Under the pieces are notes generated by a model. That model made no database searches, was not told the DNA's origin, and worked only from the letters and a program-made list of their open reading frames with translations. 64,000 bases of DNA from Streptomyces puniciscabiei (GTDB taxonomy: Bacteria > Actinomycetota > Actinomycetes > Streptomycetales > Streptomycetaceae): assembly GCF_006715785.1 (NCBI RefSeq), contig NZ_VFNX01000001.1, positions 2,122,501-2,186,500 of the forward strand. Reading direction: 5' to 3'. Made by a program: the position numbers and the translations under genes. How positions within the stretch are numbered: position 1 is the first letter of the stretch; each line of letters opens with the position of its first letter. Positions 26,126-34,572 of this stretch are shown piece by piece.

Positions 26126-26530
26126 TTACTTGGTGAGATGGTCCGGGCCGAAGGCCTGGGGCAGCATCTCGGACAGCTTCAGGACGCCCGCGGGGGTGTC
26201 CAGGAGGAGCTCCGGGCCGCCGAACTCGTACAGCAGCTGGCGGCAGCGGCCGCAGGGGACCAGCAGGCCGCCGGTGCCGTCGACGCAGGTGAAGTGCGTC
26301 AGGCGGCCGCCGCCCGTGCGCTGCAGGTCGGAGACCAGGCCGCACTCGGCGCACAGGCCGAGCCCGTAGGAGGCGTTCTCCACGTTGCAGCCGGTGACCG
26401 TGCGGCCGTCGTCGACCCGGGCCGCCACGCCGACCGGGAAGCCGGAGTAGGGGGCGTACGCGTGGGTCATCGCCTCCCGCGCCACCTCCCGCAGCGCCTC
26501 CCAGTCGAATCCGGCGGCTTCCTGTGTCAC
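26126..26530 (-). CDS. cdd: Cytidine deaminase
   Basis: Zinc enzyme deaminating cytidine and deoxycytidine to uridine forms. 134 residues, the homotetrameric type. The catalytic Glu and first zinc Cys are in GLCAECGLV and the other zinc cysteines are in PCGRCRQ. The substrate motif TGCNVENASYG is present. GTG 26530 overlaps the permease stop (GTGA), indicating translational coupling with the nucleoside transporter. Confidence 0.94.
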   Translation of the reverse strand: MTQEAAGFDWEALREVAREAMTHAYAPYSGFPVGVAARVDDGRTVTGCNVENASYGLGLCAECGLVSDLQRTGGGRLTHFTCVDGTGGLLVPCGRCRQLLYEFGGPELLLDTPAGVLKLSEMLPQAFGPDHLTK

Positions 26531-27813
26531 TTGCCCTGACCCTTCCGGTAGCGCATGCCGTCCGCCTTCGGCATCCGCAGGCGCTGCGCCGACAGGGACA
26601 GCACCAGCAGGGTGACGACGTACGGCGTGGCGCCCACGAAGTCGCTCGGGACCTCGTCGGTGACCAGGTACCACACCAGGACGAGGGCAGCCACGATCAG
26701 GCTGATCGCGCCCTGCCACAGCGAGGTGCGGTACAGCTTCCAGCCGGCCAGGGCGACCAGCAGGATGACCAGCAGGAGCAGCAGCGCGTGGACGGTCGGA
26801 CCGCCGTTGCGCAGCTGGAGGGCGTCGGAGTAGCCGAACAGGCCCGCGCCCATCGCGAGGCCGCCCGGACGCCAGTTGCCGAAGATCATCGCCGCGAGGC
26901 CGATGTAGCCGCGGCCGCCGGTCTGGCCCTCGAGGTAGGTGTGCGAGGTGACCAGCGCGAGGAAGGCGCCGCCGAGGCCGGCGAGTCCGCCGGATACGGC
27001 CACGGCCGCGTACTTGTACTTGTAGACGTTGACGCCGAGCGACTCGGCGGCGGTCGGGTTCTCGCCGCAGGAGCGCAGCCGCAGGCCGAACGGGGTGCGC
27101 CACAGCAGCCACCAGCTGCCGACGAACAGCACCGCGGCCAGGATCGTGATCACGGACAGGTTGGTGATCAGACCGCCGAGGATGCCGGCGAGGTCGGAGA
27201 TCAGGAACCAGTGGTGGTTCTCCAGGGACTGCAGACCGTCGGAGAGGCCGGGCACGGTGACCTGCGGCAGCGAGTCCACGGGCGGGGACTGCTTGGGGTT
27301 GCCGCCCGCGTTCGCCGCCGCGCCGCCCGCGAAGAACAGCTTGGCGAGGTACTGGGTGGCGCCCAGCGCGAGCAGGTTGATCGCGACACCGGAGACGATG
27401 TGGTCGACGCCGAAGGTGACGGTGGCGACGGCGTGCAGCAGGCCGCCGAGGACGCCGAAGCCGATGCCGCACAGCAGGCCGAGCCAGGGGCTGGACTGCC
27501 AGCCGACCCAGCCGGCGCCGAAGGTGCCGAGGATCATCATGCCTTCGAGGCCGATGTTGACCACACCGGACCGCTCGGACCACAGACCGGCGAGGCCGGC
27601 GAGGCCGATCGGCACGGCGAGCCCGAGCGCGGCACTGACCTGGCCCGCGGAGTCGAGCTGCTGCGAGCCGGTGATCATGCGGACCGCGGCCAGGAGCACC
27701 AGCGCACCCGCGACGAGCAGGAGGATCTGGCCGAAGGAGCGGCCCGAGCGCTGCGGCGCGCCCGCCGCCTTGGGCGCCGCGGGCGGCGGCGTGTCGGTCA
27801 TCGTGGCAGTCAT
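26527..27813 (-). CDS. Nucleoside ABC transporter permease (BPD_transp_2), second subunit
   Basis: 428 residues with about 9-10 membrane helices. The family motif LWSERSGVVNIGLEGMMILG and GENPTAAESLGVNVYKYKYAAVAVSGGLAGLGGAFL are typical of BmpG/NupQ-like permeases. It has a longer N-terminal Pro/Ala extension and periplasmic loop (FFAGGAAANAGG...). ATG 27813 overlaps the stop of the preceding permease (TGATG) and the gene ends inside the cdd start. Confidence 0.92.
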   Translation of the reverse strand: MTATMTDTPPPAAPKAAGAPQRSGRSFGQILLLVAGALVLLAAVRMITGSQQLDSAGQVSAALGLAVPIGLAGLAGLWSERSGVVNIGLEGMMILGTFGAGWVGWQSSPWLGLLCGIGFGVLGGLLHAVATVTFGVDHIVSGVAINLLALGATQYLAKLFFAGGAAANAGGNPKQSPPVDSLPQVTVPGLSDGLQSLENHHWFLISDLAGILGGLITNLSVITILAAVLFVGSWWLLWRTPFGLRLRSCGENPTAAESLGVNVYKYKYAAVAVSGGLAGLGGAFLALVTSHTYLEGQTGGRGYIGLAAMIFGNWRPGGLAMGAGLFGYSDALQLRNGGPTVHALLLLLVILLVALAGWKLYRTSLWQGAISLIVAALVLVWYLVTDEVPSDFVGATPYVVTLLVLSLSAQRLRMPKADGMRYRKGQGK

Positions 27814-28940
27814 CACGCCACCTCCTGCTTCTTCGTCGGAGCGGCGGCCTGCGCGGCGAGTTCGGCGCCGACCTTCTGCTGCTGGCGCTTGAGGCCGTAG
27901 CGGCGCACGACCTCGTAGGCGATCACGACGCACAGGACGATGACGCCCTGGATGACGCCGAGGATCTCCTTGTCGTAGCCCTGGAACTCCAGGTGGTTGG
28001 TGGTGCGCTCCAGGAAGCCCCAGAGCAGGGCGCCGAGCGCGATGCCGATCGGGTGGTTGCGGCCGAGCAGGGCGATGGCGATGCCGGTGAAGCCGATGCC
28101 GACCGGGAAGTCGTTGCTGAACGCGTAGGAGTCGTTGAGCAGGGTCGGCATGCCGATCAGACCGGCCACCGCACCCGAGATGATCATGCTGGTGACGATC
28201 ATCTTCTTCACGGACACACCGCTCGCGGAGGCCGCGCTCTCGGACTGGCCGACGGTGCGCAGGTCGAAGCCGAACCGGGTGCGGCCGAGGACGAACCAGT
28301 ACGCCACGCCGACGGCCGCGGCGATGAAGATGAAGCCCCACAGCTCACCGGCCGGGCCGGTGTTGATGCTGAAGAAGTAGGAGGACGACGGCAGCGGCTT
28401 GGTGGACACGACGGTGCCGCCCTGTTCCAGCTGGGCCAGCTTCCCGGGCTGCAGCAGATAGGCGATGATCGCGGTGGCGATCGAGTTCAGCATGATGGTC
28501 GAGATGACCTCGCTGACGCCTCGCGTGACCTTGAGGATGCCCGCGATGGCCGCCCACAGGGCGCCGGTCGCCATGGCGCAGATGAGGATCAGCGGGATGG
28601 CGATCCAGCCGGGCACGGTCAGCGCCCCGCCGAGGACGGCGGCGAAGAACGCGGCAAGCCGGTACTGGCCGTCGACACCGATGTTGAACAGGTTCATCCG
28701 GAAGCCGATGGCGACCGAGACACCCGCGAGGTAGTACGTCGTCGCCTTGTTCAGGATGTAGACCTGGCTGTCGCTGGCGAAACCGTAGGTCATCATGTCG
28801 CTGAACGCGGCGCCGGGGTTCTTGCCGGTCGCGAGGATCACCAGGGCGGTGACGACGACCGCGGCGACGACCGCCAGCACCGGTGCGGCGAGGCCGAGGA
28901 GCAGCCGCTCCTTGTCGATCCGTGAGGTCAGCTTGTTCAT
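27813..28940 (-). CDS. Nucleoside ABC transporter permease (BPD_transp_2), first subunit
   Basis: 375 residues and about 9 membrane helices. Typical IGFRMNLFNIGVDGQYRLAAFFAAVLGG, TRGVSEVISTIMLNSIA and RTVGQSESAASASGVSVKKMIVTSMIISGAVAGLIG. Start ATG 28940 overlaps the ATPase stop by four bases; stop overlaps the next permease by one base. Forms a heterodimeric channel with the 26527 product. Confidence 0.92.
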   Translation of the reverse strand: MNKLTSRIDKERLLLGLAAPVLAVVAAVVVTALVILATGKNPGAAFSDMMTYGFASDSQVYILNKATTYYLAGVSVAIGFRMNLFNIGVDGQYRLAAFFAAVLGGALTVPGWIAIPLILICAMATGALWAAIAGILKVTRGVSEVISTIMLNSIATAIIAYLLQPGKLAQLEQGGTVVSTKPLPSSSYFFSINTGPAGELWGFIFIAAAVGVAYWFVLGRTRFGFDLRTVGQSESAASASGVSVKKMIVTSMIISGAVAGLIGMPTLLNDSYAFSNDFPVGIGFTGIAIALLGRNHPIGIALGALLWGFLERTTNHLEFQGYDKEILGVIQGVIVLCVVIAYEVVRRYGLKRQQQKVGAELAAQAAAPTKKQEVA

Positions 28941-30496
28941 CGCTCGTCGTCCTCTGTGTGCTCCAGGTGGCCGGTGGCCGCACCCGTCATGGCGGAGCCC
29001 AGCTCTTCGGGGGTGATGGTGGCGGGATCGGCGTCGGCGACCAGGCGGCCGCGGTACATCACCCGCAGGGTGTCGGAGAGCCCGATGAGCTCGTCCAGGT
29101 CCGCGGAGATCAGCAGGACGGCCAGGCCCTCGCGGCGGGCGTCGCGGATGTAGTCCCAGATCGCGGCCTGCGCGCCGACGTCGACGCCGCGGGTGGGGTG
29201 GGCGGCGATGAGCAGCTTGGGGTCGTGGCTCATCTCGCGGCCGACGATCAGCTTCTGCTGGTTGCCGCCGGACAGCGAGGCCGCGGTCACGTCGATGCCG
29301 GGGGTGCGGACGTCGTACGCCTGCACGATCCGCTCGGTGTCGGCGCGGGCGGCCTTGATGTCGAGCAGCTGACCGCGCGCGTTGGGCTTCTCGGTGACGT
29401 GGCCGAGGATGCGGTTCTCCCACAGCGGGGCTTCCAGCAGCAGGCCGTGGCGGTGGCGGTCCTCGGGGATGTAGCCGATGCCGGCCTCGCGGCGGTCGCG
29501 GGTCGGGGTGTGGGAGATGTCGGTGCCGTCGAGGGTGACGACACCGGCGTCCGGGTGGCGCATGCCCATGATCGCTTCGACCAGCTCGGACTGGCCGTTG
29601 CCCTCCACACCGGCGATGCCGAGGACCTCGCCCTTGTGGATGGTGAAGGAGATCTGGTCCAGGATGATCCGCTCGATGCCCTCGAGGTCGGTCTGCGCGA
29701 GGTGCAGCCCCTCCACCTTCAGCATCGGGACGTCCGTGACGGTGGACTCCTCGGTCTCCGGGGTGGGCAGCTCGCTGCCGACCATCAGCTCGGCGAGCTG
29801 CTTGGGGGTGGTGCCCTCGGGAGAGACCGTGCCCACCGTCGTGCCCCGCCGGATGACGGTGATCTCGTCGGCGACCGACAGCACCTCGCCCAGCTTGTGG
29901 GAGATGAAGATGACGGTGAGGCCCTCGGACTTCAGCTCGCGCAGGTTGTCGAAGAGCGCGTCGACCTCCTGCGGCACGAGCACGGCCGTCGGCTCGTCGA
30001 GGATCAGGGTCCTGGCGCCGCGGTAGAGGACCTTGAGGATCTCCACGCGCTGGCGGTCGGCGACGCCCAGCTCCTCCACCAGCACGTCCGGGCGGACGTT
30101 CAGGCCGTACGCGTCCGAGATCTCCTTGATCCTGGTGCGGGCCTTGTTCCCGATGCCGTACAGCTTCTCCGCGCCGAGGACGACGTTCTCCAGCACGGTG
30201 AGGTTGTCGGCGAGCATGAAGTGCTGGTGCACCATGCCGATGCCGCGGGCGATGGCGTCGCCGGGGTTGTGGAAGGTGACCTGTTCGCCATTGACCGTGA
30301 TGGTGCCCTCGTCCGGCTGCTGCATGCCGTAGAGGATCTTCATCAGGGTGGACTTGCCGGCGCCGTTCTCACCGCACAGGGCATGGACGGTGCCCGTGCG
30401 GACCGTGATGTCGATGTCGCGGTTGGCGACGACGCCGGGGAAGCGCTTGGTGATGCCGCGCAGTTCGACGGCAGCGGGAGGGCTGGACGCGTTGAT
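28937..30496 (-). CDS. Nucleoside ABC transporter ATPase (double ABC domain), apparent ATC start
   Basis: 519 residues if begun at ATC 30496. Domain 1: Walker A GENGAGKST near 45, Walker B LILDEPTAVL. Domain 2: degenerate GVEGNGQSE, signature LSGGNQQKL, LIAAHPTRGVDVGA, as in BmpE/NupO ribose-type importers. The first canonical in-frame start is ATG 30343, which would delete the first Walker A. Coding similarity continues upstream (VELRGITKRFPGVVANRDIDI) to ATC 30496, placed eight bases after GAGGAG, exactly where ATG is expected. Either a rare ATC start or an altered base. First gene of the importer-cdd-deoA operon. Confidence 0.9.
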   Translation of the reverse strand: MNASSPPAAVELRGITKRFPGVVANRDIDITVRTGTVHALCGENGAGKSTLMKILYGMQQPDEGTITVNGEQVTFHNPGDAIARGIGMVHQHFMLADNLTVLENVVLGAEKLYGIGNKARTRIKEISDAYGLNVRPDVLVEELGVADRQRVEILKVLYRGARTLILDEPTAVLVPQEVDALFDNLRELKSEGLTVIFISHKLGEVLSVADEITVIRRGTTVGTVSPEGTTPKQLAELMVGSELPTPETEESTVTDVPMLKVEGLHLAQTDLEGIERIILDQISFTIHKGEVLGIAGVEGNGQSELVEAIMGMRHPDAGVVTLDGTDISHTPTRDRREAGIGYIPEDRHRHGLLLEAPLWENRILGHVTEKPNARGQLLDIKAARADTERIVQAYDVRTPGIDVTAASLSGGNQQKLIVGREMSHDPKLLIAAHPTRGVDVGAQAAIWDYIRDARREGLAVLLISADLDELIGLSDTLRVMYRGRLVADADPATITPEELGSAMTGAATGHLEHTEDDER

Positions 30497-30572
30497 GGCG
30501 CACTCTCCTCGGGGAAAGGGGCTGCGTAGGGGAGGGCTTGGGCGTCGGCGACGCTAGCGCGGCAACTCCATG

Positions 30573-30584
30573 CTACACGCGTAG
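30573..30584. promoter_or_regulatory. Nucleoside-regulon operator, site 4 (ABC importer operon)
   Basis: CTACACGCGTAG differs from the palindrome by one base. It overlaps a minus-strand -10-like TAGCAT (30575-30570), about 80 bases before the ATPase start. Confidence 0.7.
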
Positions 30585-30601
30585 AGTTGACACATTGTTA
30601 T

Positions 30602-30642
30602 GGCTCGGCGGGGGGCTCCGGTGGGCGCCCCCGCGCCGAGCC
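30602..30642 (-). terminator. Second hairpin downstream of bmpA
   Basis: Stem GGCTCGGCG/CGCCGAGCC extended by six further pairs after a one-base bulge. It follows the 30654 hairpin and lies just upstream of the importer promoter, insulating the two units. Confidence 0.6.
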
Positions 30643-30653
30643 TTGAGTCCCAC

Positions 30654-30692
30654 GGTACGGCCGGACCGCCGGGTCGGCGGACCGGCCGTACC
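30654..30692 (-). terminator. Terminator of bmpA
   Basis: An 11-bp outer stem GGTACGGCCGG/CCGGCCGTACC with an additional inner CCGCC/GGCGG pairing starts 8 bases after the bmpA stop. Confidence 0.78.
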
Positions 30693-30699
30693 GCTCGGG

Positions 30700-31758
30700 T
30701 CACGGGGTCGTCTTGACCTTGATCTTGCCGTCGACGATGTCCTTCTTCGCGGCGTCCAGCTTGGGCTGGATGTCGGCGATGAAGCCGCCGCTGGTGGCCA
30801 GCGAGACGCCGTTCTTGGCGAGGGAGTAGGCGTTGAGGCCGGTCAGCGGCTTGCCGTCGTGGACGGACTTGATGAAGTCGTACACGCCGACGTCGACGTT
30901 CTTGACCATCGAGGTCAGGATCGAGTTCTTGTACTTGGCCAGACCCGGGATGTTGTACTGGTCCGAGTCCACGCCGATGGCCCAGGTGCCCTTCTTGCCG
31001 CTGACGGCCTCGATGGCACCGTTGCCGGAGGAGCCGGCCGCCGAGTAGATCACGTCGGCGCCGTTGTCCAGCATGCCCTGCGCGGCCGCCTTGCCCTTGT
31101 CGGGGCTGGCGAAGCCGGAGAAGTCCGAGCCGTGGCTCAGGTACTGGGTGTCGACCTTGATCTTCGGGTCGGTGGCCTTGGCGCCCTGGACGTAACCCGC
31201 CTCGAACTTCTTGATCAGCGGGACGTCGACGCCGCCGATGAAGCCGATGTGGTGCGCCTTGCTCTTCAGTGCCGCGGCGACACCGGCGAGGTAGGAGCCC
31301 TGCTCCTCGGTGAAGGTGATGCTGTCGGCGTTCGGCGCGTTCACGACCGAGTCGACGATGCCGAAGCTGGTCTTCGGGTACTGCTTGGAGATCGTCTCCA
31401 CGGCCTTGGCGTAGGAGAAGCCGACCGCCACGACCGGGTTGTAGCCGGCCTGGGCCAGGTCCGACAGCCGCTGCTCGCGGTCGGCCTCGGTGTCGGAGGT
31501 CTTGGCGGTCAGCTCCTTGATGGAACCGCCGAACTCCTTCTCGGCCTTGTCGGCACCGCGCGCGGCGGAGTCGTTGAAGGAACGGTCACCACGGCCGCCG
31601 ACGTCGTAGGCGAGGCCGATCTTGATGCCCTTGCCGCCGCCCGAGGAAGCGGAGGACGAGGCGTTGTTGTCGGAGGACGTGCTGCCACACGCGGTGGCAG
31701 TCAGTGCGAGGGCTGCGGTGGCGGCACACGCAGCGGAAAGCTTGGCTACCCGGCGCAC
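30700..31758 (-). CDS. BmpA/Med-family nucleoside-binding lipoprotein
   Basis: 352 residues. Signal peptide with lipobox ALTATAC (lipid Cys near 24), Ser/Asn-rich linker, then a PF02608 binding-protein domain (KIGLAYDVGGRGDRSFNDSAARGADKAEKEFG, VVAVGFSYAKAVETISKQYPKTSFGIVD, IGFIGGVDVPLIKKFEAGYVQGAK). It captures nucleosides outside the membrane for the importer encoded next. GTG 31758 has AAGGAG six bases upstream. Its own operator (31863) and terminators give it a separate transcript, usual for a high-copy binding protein. Confidence 0.93.
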   Translation of the reverse strand: MRRVAKLSAACAATAALALTATACGSTSSDNNASSSASSGGGKGIKIGLAYDVGGRGDRSFNDSAARGADKAEKEFGGSIKELTAKTSDTEADREQRLSDLAQAGYNPVVAVGFSYAKAVETISKQYPKTSFGIVDSVVNAPNADSITFTEEQGSYLAGVAAALKSKAHHIGFIGGVDVPLIKKFEAGYVQGAKATDPKIKVDTQYLSHGSDFSGFASPDKGKAAAQGMLDNGADVIYSAAGSSGNGAIEAVSGKKGTWAIGVDSDQYNIPGLAKYKNSILTSMVKNVDVGVYDFIKSVHDGKPLTGLNAYSLAKNGVSLATSGGFIADIQPKLDAAKKDIVDGKIKVKTTP

Positions 31759-31862
31759 GGGAGGCTCCTTCACCTGACCTGAGCGCCGTGTCGGCGCTTG
31801 ATGTGAGCACCATGCCAGTGCTCGAGCCGAAACGCCCCGGCGGCGTCGGCTTCGCGGCATCG

Positions 31863-31874
31863 TAACGCGCGTAG
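31863..31874. promoter_or_regulatory. Nucleoside-regulon operator, site 5 (bmpA)
   Basis: TAACGCGCGTAG shares ten bases with CTACGCGCGTAG. It overlaps a minus-strand -10-like TACGAT (31864-31859), leaving a leader of roughly 95 bases before the bmpA GTG. Confidence 0.65.
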
Positions 31875-32016
31875 ATGTCGCAAAACACCCCCTCTCGAAG
31901 CCGTTATCGATTCGAGGCAAACAGCGTCTGAACACGTGGTCTCCACCTCTCGCACGGCGCTGTTGCGCTGCGTGTACGAATGGCTTACGACCGTGTTGCG
32001 CCGGCCAGGGGAAAGA

Positions 32017-32037
32017 CCCCGCGGCACCGCCGCGGGG
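32017..32037 (-). terminator. Terminator after the M20 amidohydrolase
   Basis: A 9-bp perfect stem CCCCGCGGC/GCCGCGGGG with a 3-base loop, 8 bases beyond the stop at 32046. Between it and bmpA (31759-32016) I see only the operator and promoter. Confidence 0.68.
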
Positions 32038-32045
32038 CCGCCGGC

Positions 32046-33281
32046 TCAGCCCTGTACGCCGTTCGGCTCCAGGAAGGCCGCCGCCGTGAACATCTCCACG
32101 CCGACCGTGATCGCGTGCTCGTCGGCGTCGAAGTCGCCCTGGTGAAGATCGCGCACGGTGCGCTCACCGGGCCGCCGGACCCCGAGCCGGGCCATGGCAC
32201 CCGGGACGTGCTCCTGGTACCAGGAGAAGTCCTCGCCGCCGAGGCTCTGCTCGGTGCTCTCGACGGAGTCCCGGCCCCGGCGCGCGGCCATGGCCCGGCG
32301 CAGCAGCTCGGTGGACTCGCGGTCGTTGACGACGGGCGGGACCCCGCGCACGTAGGTGATCTCGGACTTGGCGCGGTGCATGGTGGCGACCTCGTCGATG
32401 GCCGCGTGCACGATGTCCGGGGCCTGCCGCCAGGCCTCCAGGTCCAGGCAGCGCACGGTCCCGGACAGCTCGGCGTGCTGCGGGATCACGTTCGGCGCGT
32501 GCCCCGACTCGATCCGCCCCCAGGTCAGGGCCAGCCCGGCCCGGGTGTCGACACGGCGGGCGATCAGCGCGGGCACGTCGGTGGCGACGCGGGCTGCGGC
32601 GGTGACCAGGTCGGTGGTCAGGTGCGGTCGGGCGGTGTGCCCGCCGGGCCCGTCGAGCGCGATCTCCAGCCGGTCGCACGCACTGGTGATGGCGCCGTGC
32701 CGCAGCCCGATCTTCCCGGCGTCGACGCGGGGGTCGCAGTGCACGGCGAGAATCCGCTCGACCCCCTTGAGCACCCCGTCCTCGATGGCGTCCAGCGCGC
32801 CGCCGGGCAGCACCTCCTCGGCGGGCTGGAAGATCAGCCGCACCGGCCGGGGCAGCAGGCCCTTGGCGCTCAGATCGGCCAGCACGAGCCCGGTCCCGAG
32901 CACGACGGTCGTGTGCACATCATGCCCGCACGCATGCGCCCGATCGGGCACGGTCGACCGGTACGGGCAGTCGCTCTTCGTGTCCGGGATGGGCAGGGCG
33001 TCGATGTCCGCGCGCAGGGCCAGCAGCGGTAGGGCCGGCCGCTCACCCTCCGCCACACCGATGTCACACACGAGTCCGGTTCCCTTGGCGAGCACCCGGG
33101 GCCGAAGCCCGGCCAGCTCCAGCCGCTCCTTGATCGCGGCGGTCGTACGGAACTCCTGATTGCCCAGCTCAGGGTGCATGTGCAAGTCGCGACGGAAGGC
33201 GACGAGTTCGGCGTGCAGGGCTTCGCTCAGCACGCCGGGGAGCACATCCCCCGCGAGGCCGGCCTCGGACTCTAGGGACAT
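32046..33281 (-). CDS. M20-family amidohydrolase
   Basis: 411-residue metallo-amidohydrolase of the peptidase M20D type (hippurate/IAA-amino-acid hydrolase-like). Metal motifs: HPELGNQEF, HACGHDVHTTVVLG, IFQPAEEVLPGGA and LGGEDFSWY. A dimerisation insert carries GGHTARPHL. Substrate unknown; it sits head to tail before bmpA but has its own terminator, so a nucleoside link is not implied. ATG 33281 (GGGTGA upstream) was chosen over GTG 33293. Confidence 0.88.
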   Translation of the reverse strand: MSLESEAGLAGDVLPGVLSEALHAELVAFRRDLHMHPELGNQEFRTTAAIKERLELAGLRPRVLAKGTGLVCDIGVAEGERPALPLLALRADIDALPIPDTKSDCPYRSTVPDRAHACGHDVHTTVVLGTGLVLADLSAKGLLPRPVRLIFQPAEEVLPGGALDAIEDGVLKGVERILAVHCDPRVDAGKIGLRHGAITSACDRLEIALDGPGGHTARPHLTTDLVTAAARVATDVPALIARRVDTRAGLALTWGRIESGHAPNVIPQHAELSGTVRCLDLEAWRQAPDIVHAAIDEVATMHRAKSEITYVRGVPPVVNDRESTELLRRAMAARRGRDSVESTEQSLGGEDFSWYQEHVPGAMARLGVRRPGERTVRDLHQGDFDADEHAITVGVEMFTAAAFLEPNGVQG

Positions 33282-33515
33282 CAATTGCTTCACCCTCTGA
33301 AGGGTAGGACGCCCGGCTGGTCAACTACCCCTCGATCAACAAAAGTTCAGCCCGTTAGGGGAAGAAAATCTGACCGGCGGACGCATGGCGGCGGACTCTG
33401 ATGGGTAAAACCCTTCTTTCCTTCTTCCACGGATACCACGCCTCGGTACAGTCACGCTCGCCATGTCCACGAACCGGACCACAGCGCGCGTCGCATCCGG
33501 CTAGGGTGCGCACCC

Positions 33516-34169
33516 GTGACGGACGCGACCGAGACCTTCCTGCAGACGACCCGCACCTCCTACGACGCGATCGCCAAGGACTACGCCGCCCAGTTCCCGG
33601 CCGGTGGCCGGCACCCGCTCGACCGCGCCCTGATCACGGCCTTCGCCGAGCTGGTCACCGAGCACGGCACGGCCCCCGTGGCCGACCTGGGCAGCGGCCC
33701 CGGCCACGTCACCGCGCTCCTCGACGAGCTGGGCGTCCCGGCCTTCGGCGTCGATCTCTCCCCCGCCATGGTGACGCTGGCCCGCGACACCTACCCCCAA
33801 CTGCGCTTCCACATCGGCTCGATGACGTCCCTGGACCTGCCGGACGCCACCCTGGGCGGCATCCTCGCCCTGTACTCGACGATCCACGTCCCCGACGCCC
33901 ACCTGCCGACGGCCTTCGCCGAGTTCCACCGCACCCTCCAGCCCGGCGGCCACGCCCTCCTCGCCTTCCAGACCACCGAGGAGCCCGGCCACATGCACCT
34001 GCCGGAACGCTTCGGCCACGAGATCGACCTCGACTACTACTGGCGCACCCCTGACCAGATCACTGCGCTGCTGGCGGAGGCCGGCCTGGACCTGGTGGCG
34101 ACGGTCCGCCGGGAGCCGGCCGGCGAGGAGAAATGGGCACGGGCGTTCGTACTGGTCCGCAAGCCGTAA
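33516..34169 (+). CDS. Class I SAM-dependent methyltransferase
   Basis: 217 residues. Motif I VADLGSGPGHVTALLDELG, post-I FGVDLSPAMVTLAR, motif II region GGILALYSTIHVPD, motif III LQPGGHALLAFQT. A TAGGGT -10 close to GTG 33516 suggests a leaderless mRNA. Single gene; the substrate is not predictable. The 3' end runs into the minisatellite tract. Confidence 0.85.
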   Translation: MTDATETFLQTTRTSYDAIAKDYAAQFPAGGRHPLDRALITAFAELVTEHGTAPVADLGSGPGHVTALLDELGVPAFGVDLSPAMVTLARDTYPQLRFHIGSMTSLDLPDATLGGILALYSTIHVPDAHLPTAFAEFHRTLQPGGHALLAFQTTEEPGHMHLPERFGHEIDLDYYWRTPDQITALLAEAGLDLVATVRREPAGEEKWARAFVLVRKP

Positions 34170-34270
34170 CCCCACGCCGCGCCCGGAGACCCGCAGGCGC
34201 GGAGACCCGGAGGCACGAGCCGCAAGAGCCCGGAGGCGCGCAGGCCCGGAGGGCTGGCGTGCGGAGGGCC

Positions 34271-34438
34271 GGAGGCGCGGAGGGCCGGAGGCGCGGAGGG
34301 CCGGAGGCGCGGAGGGCCGGAGGCGCGGAGGGCCGGAGGCGCGCAGGCGCGGAGGGCCGGAGGCGCGGAGGGCCGGAGGCGCGCAGGCGCGGAGGGCCGG
34401 AGGCGCGGAGGGCCGGAGGCGCGCAGGCGCGGAGGGCC
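34271..34438. repeat. GC-rich minisatellite with 16-bp and 24-bp units in a 40-bp higher-order repeat
   Basis: The 16-bp unit GGAGGCGCGGAGGGCC repeats exactly at 34271, 34287 and 34303. From 34319 to 34438 it alternates with a 24-bp variant (the unit plus an 8-base GCAGGCGC insertion), giving three exact 40-bp copies at 34319, 34359 and 34399. Degenerate copies extend left to about 34190. The 403 bases from 34170 to 34572 hold no gene; the long Pro/Ala/Arg frame on the other strand is a by-product of the repeat. Confidence 0.95.
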
Positions 34439-34572
34439 GTAGCGGGAACCTTCCGGCGGGCCGCCTCGTTGGTTCCGAGCCTGCCTCTGGGGCACCTCTG
34501 GGCCACTGGACCACCTCTGGGCCCTCCGCCAGGCCTGCCCCTGGCCCGTCCACAATCGCCGTACCCGGGAGG

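Noticed and set aside
33401..33515. Small gene starting MGKTLLSFFHGYH upstream of the methyltransferase
   Set aside because: No ribosome-binding site, and the frame only persists as a shadow of the methyltransferase gene.
34190..34440. CRISPR array
   Set aside because: Units are contiguous with no unique spacers and no cas genes nearby; it is a tandem repeat.
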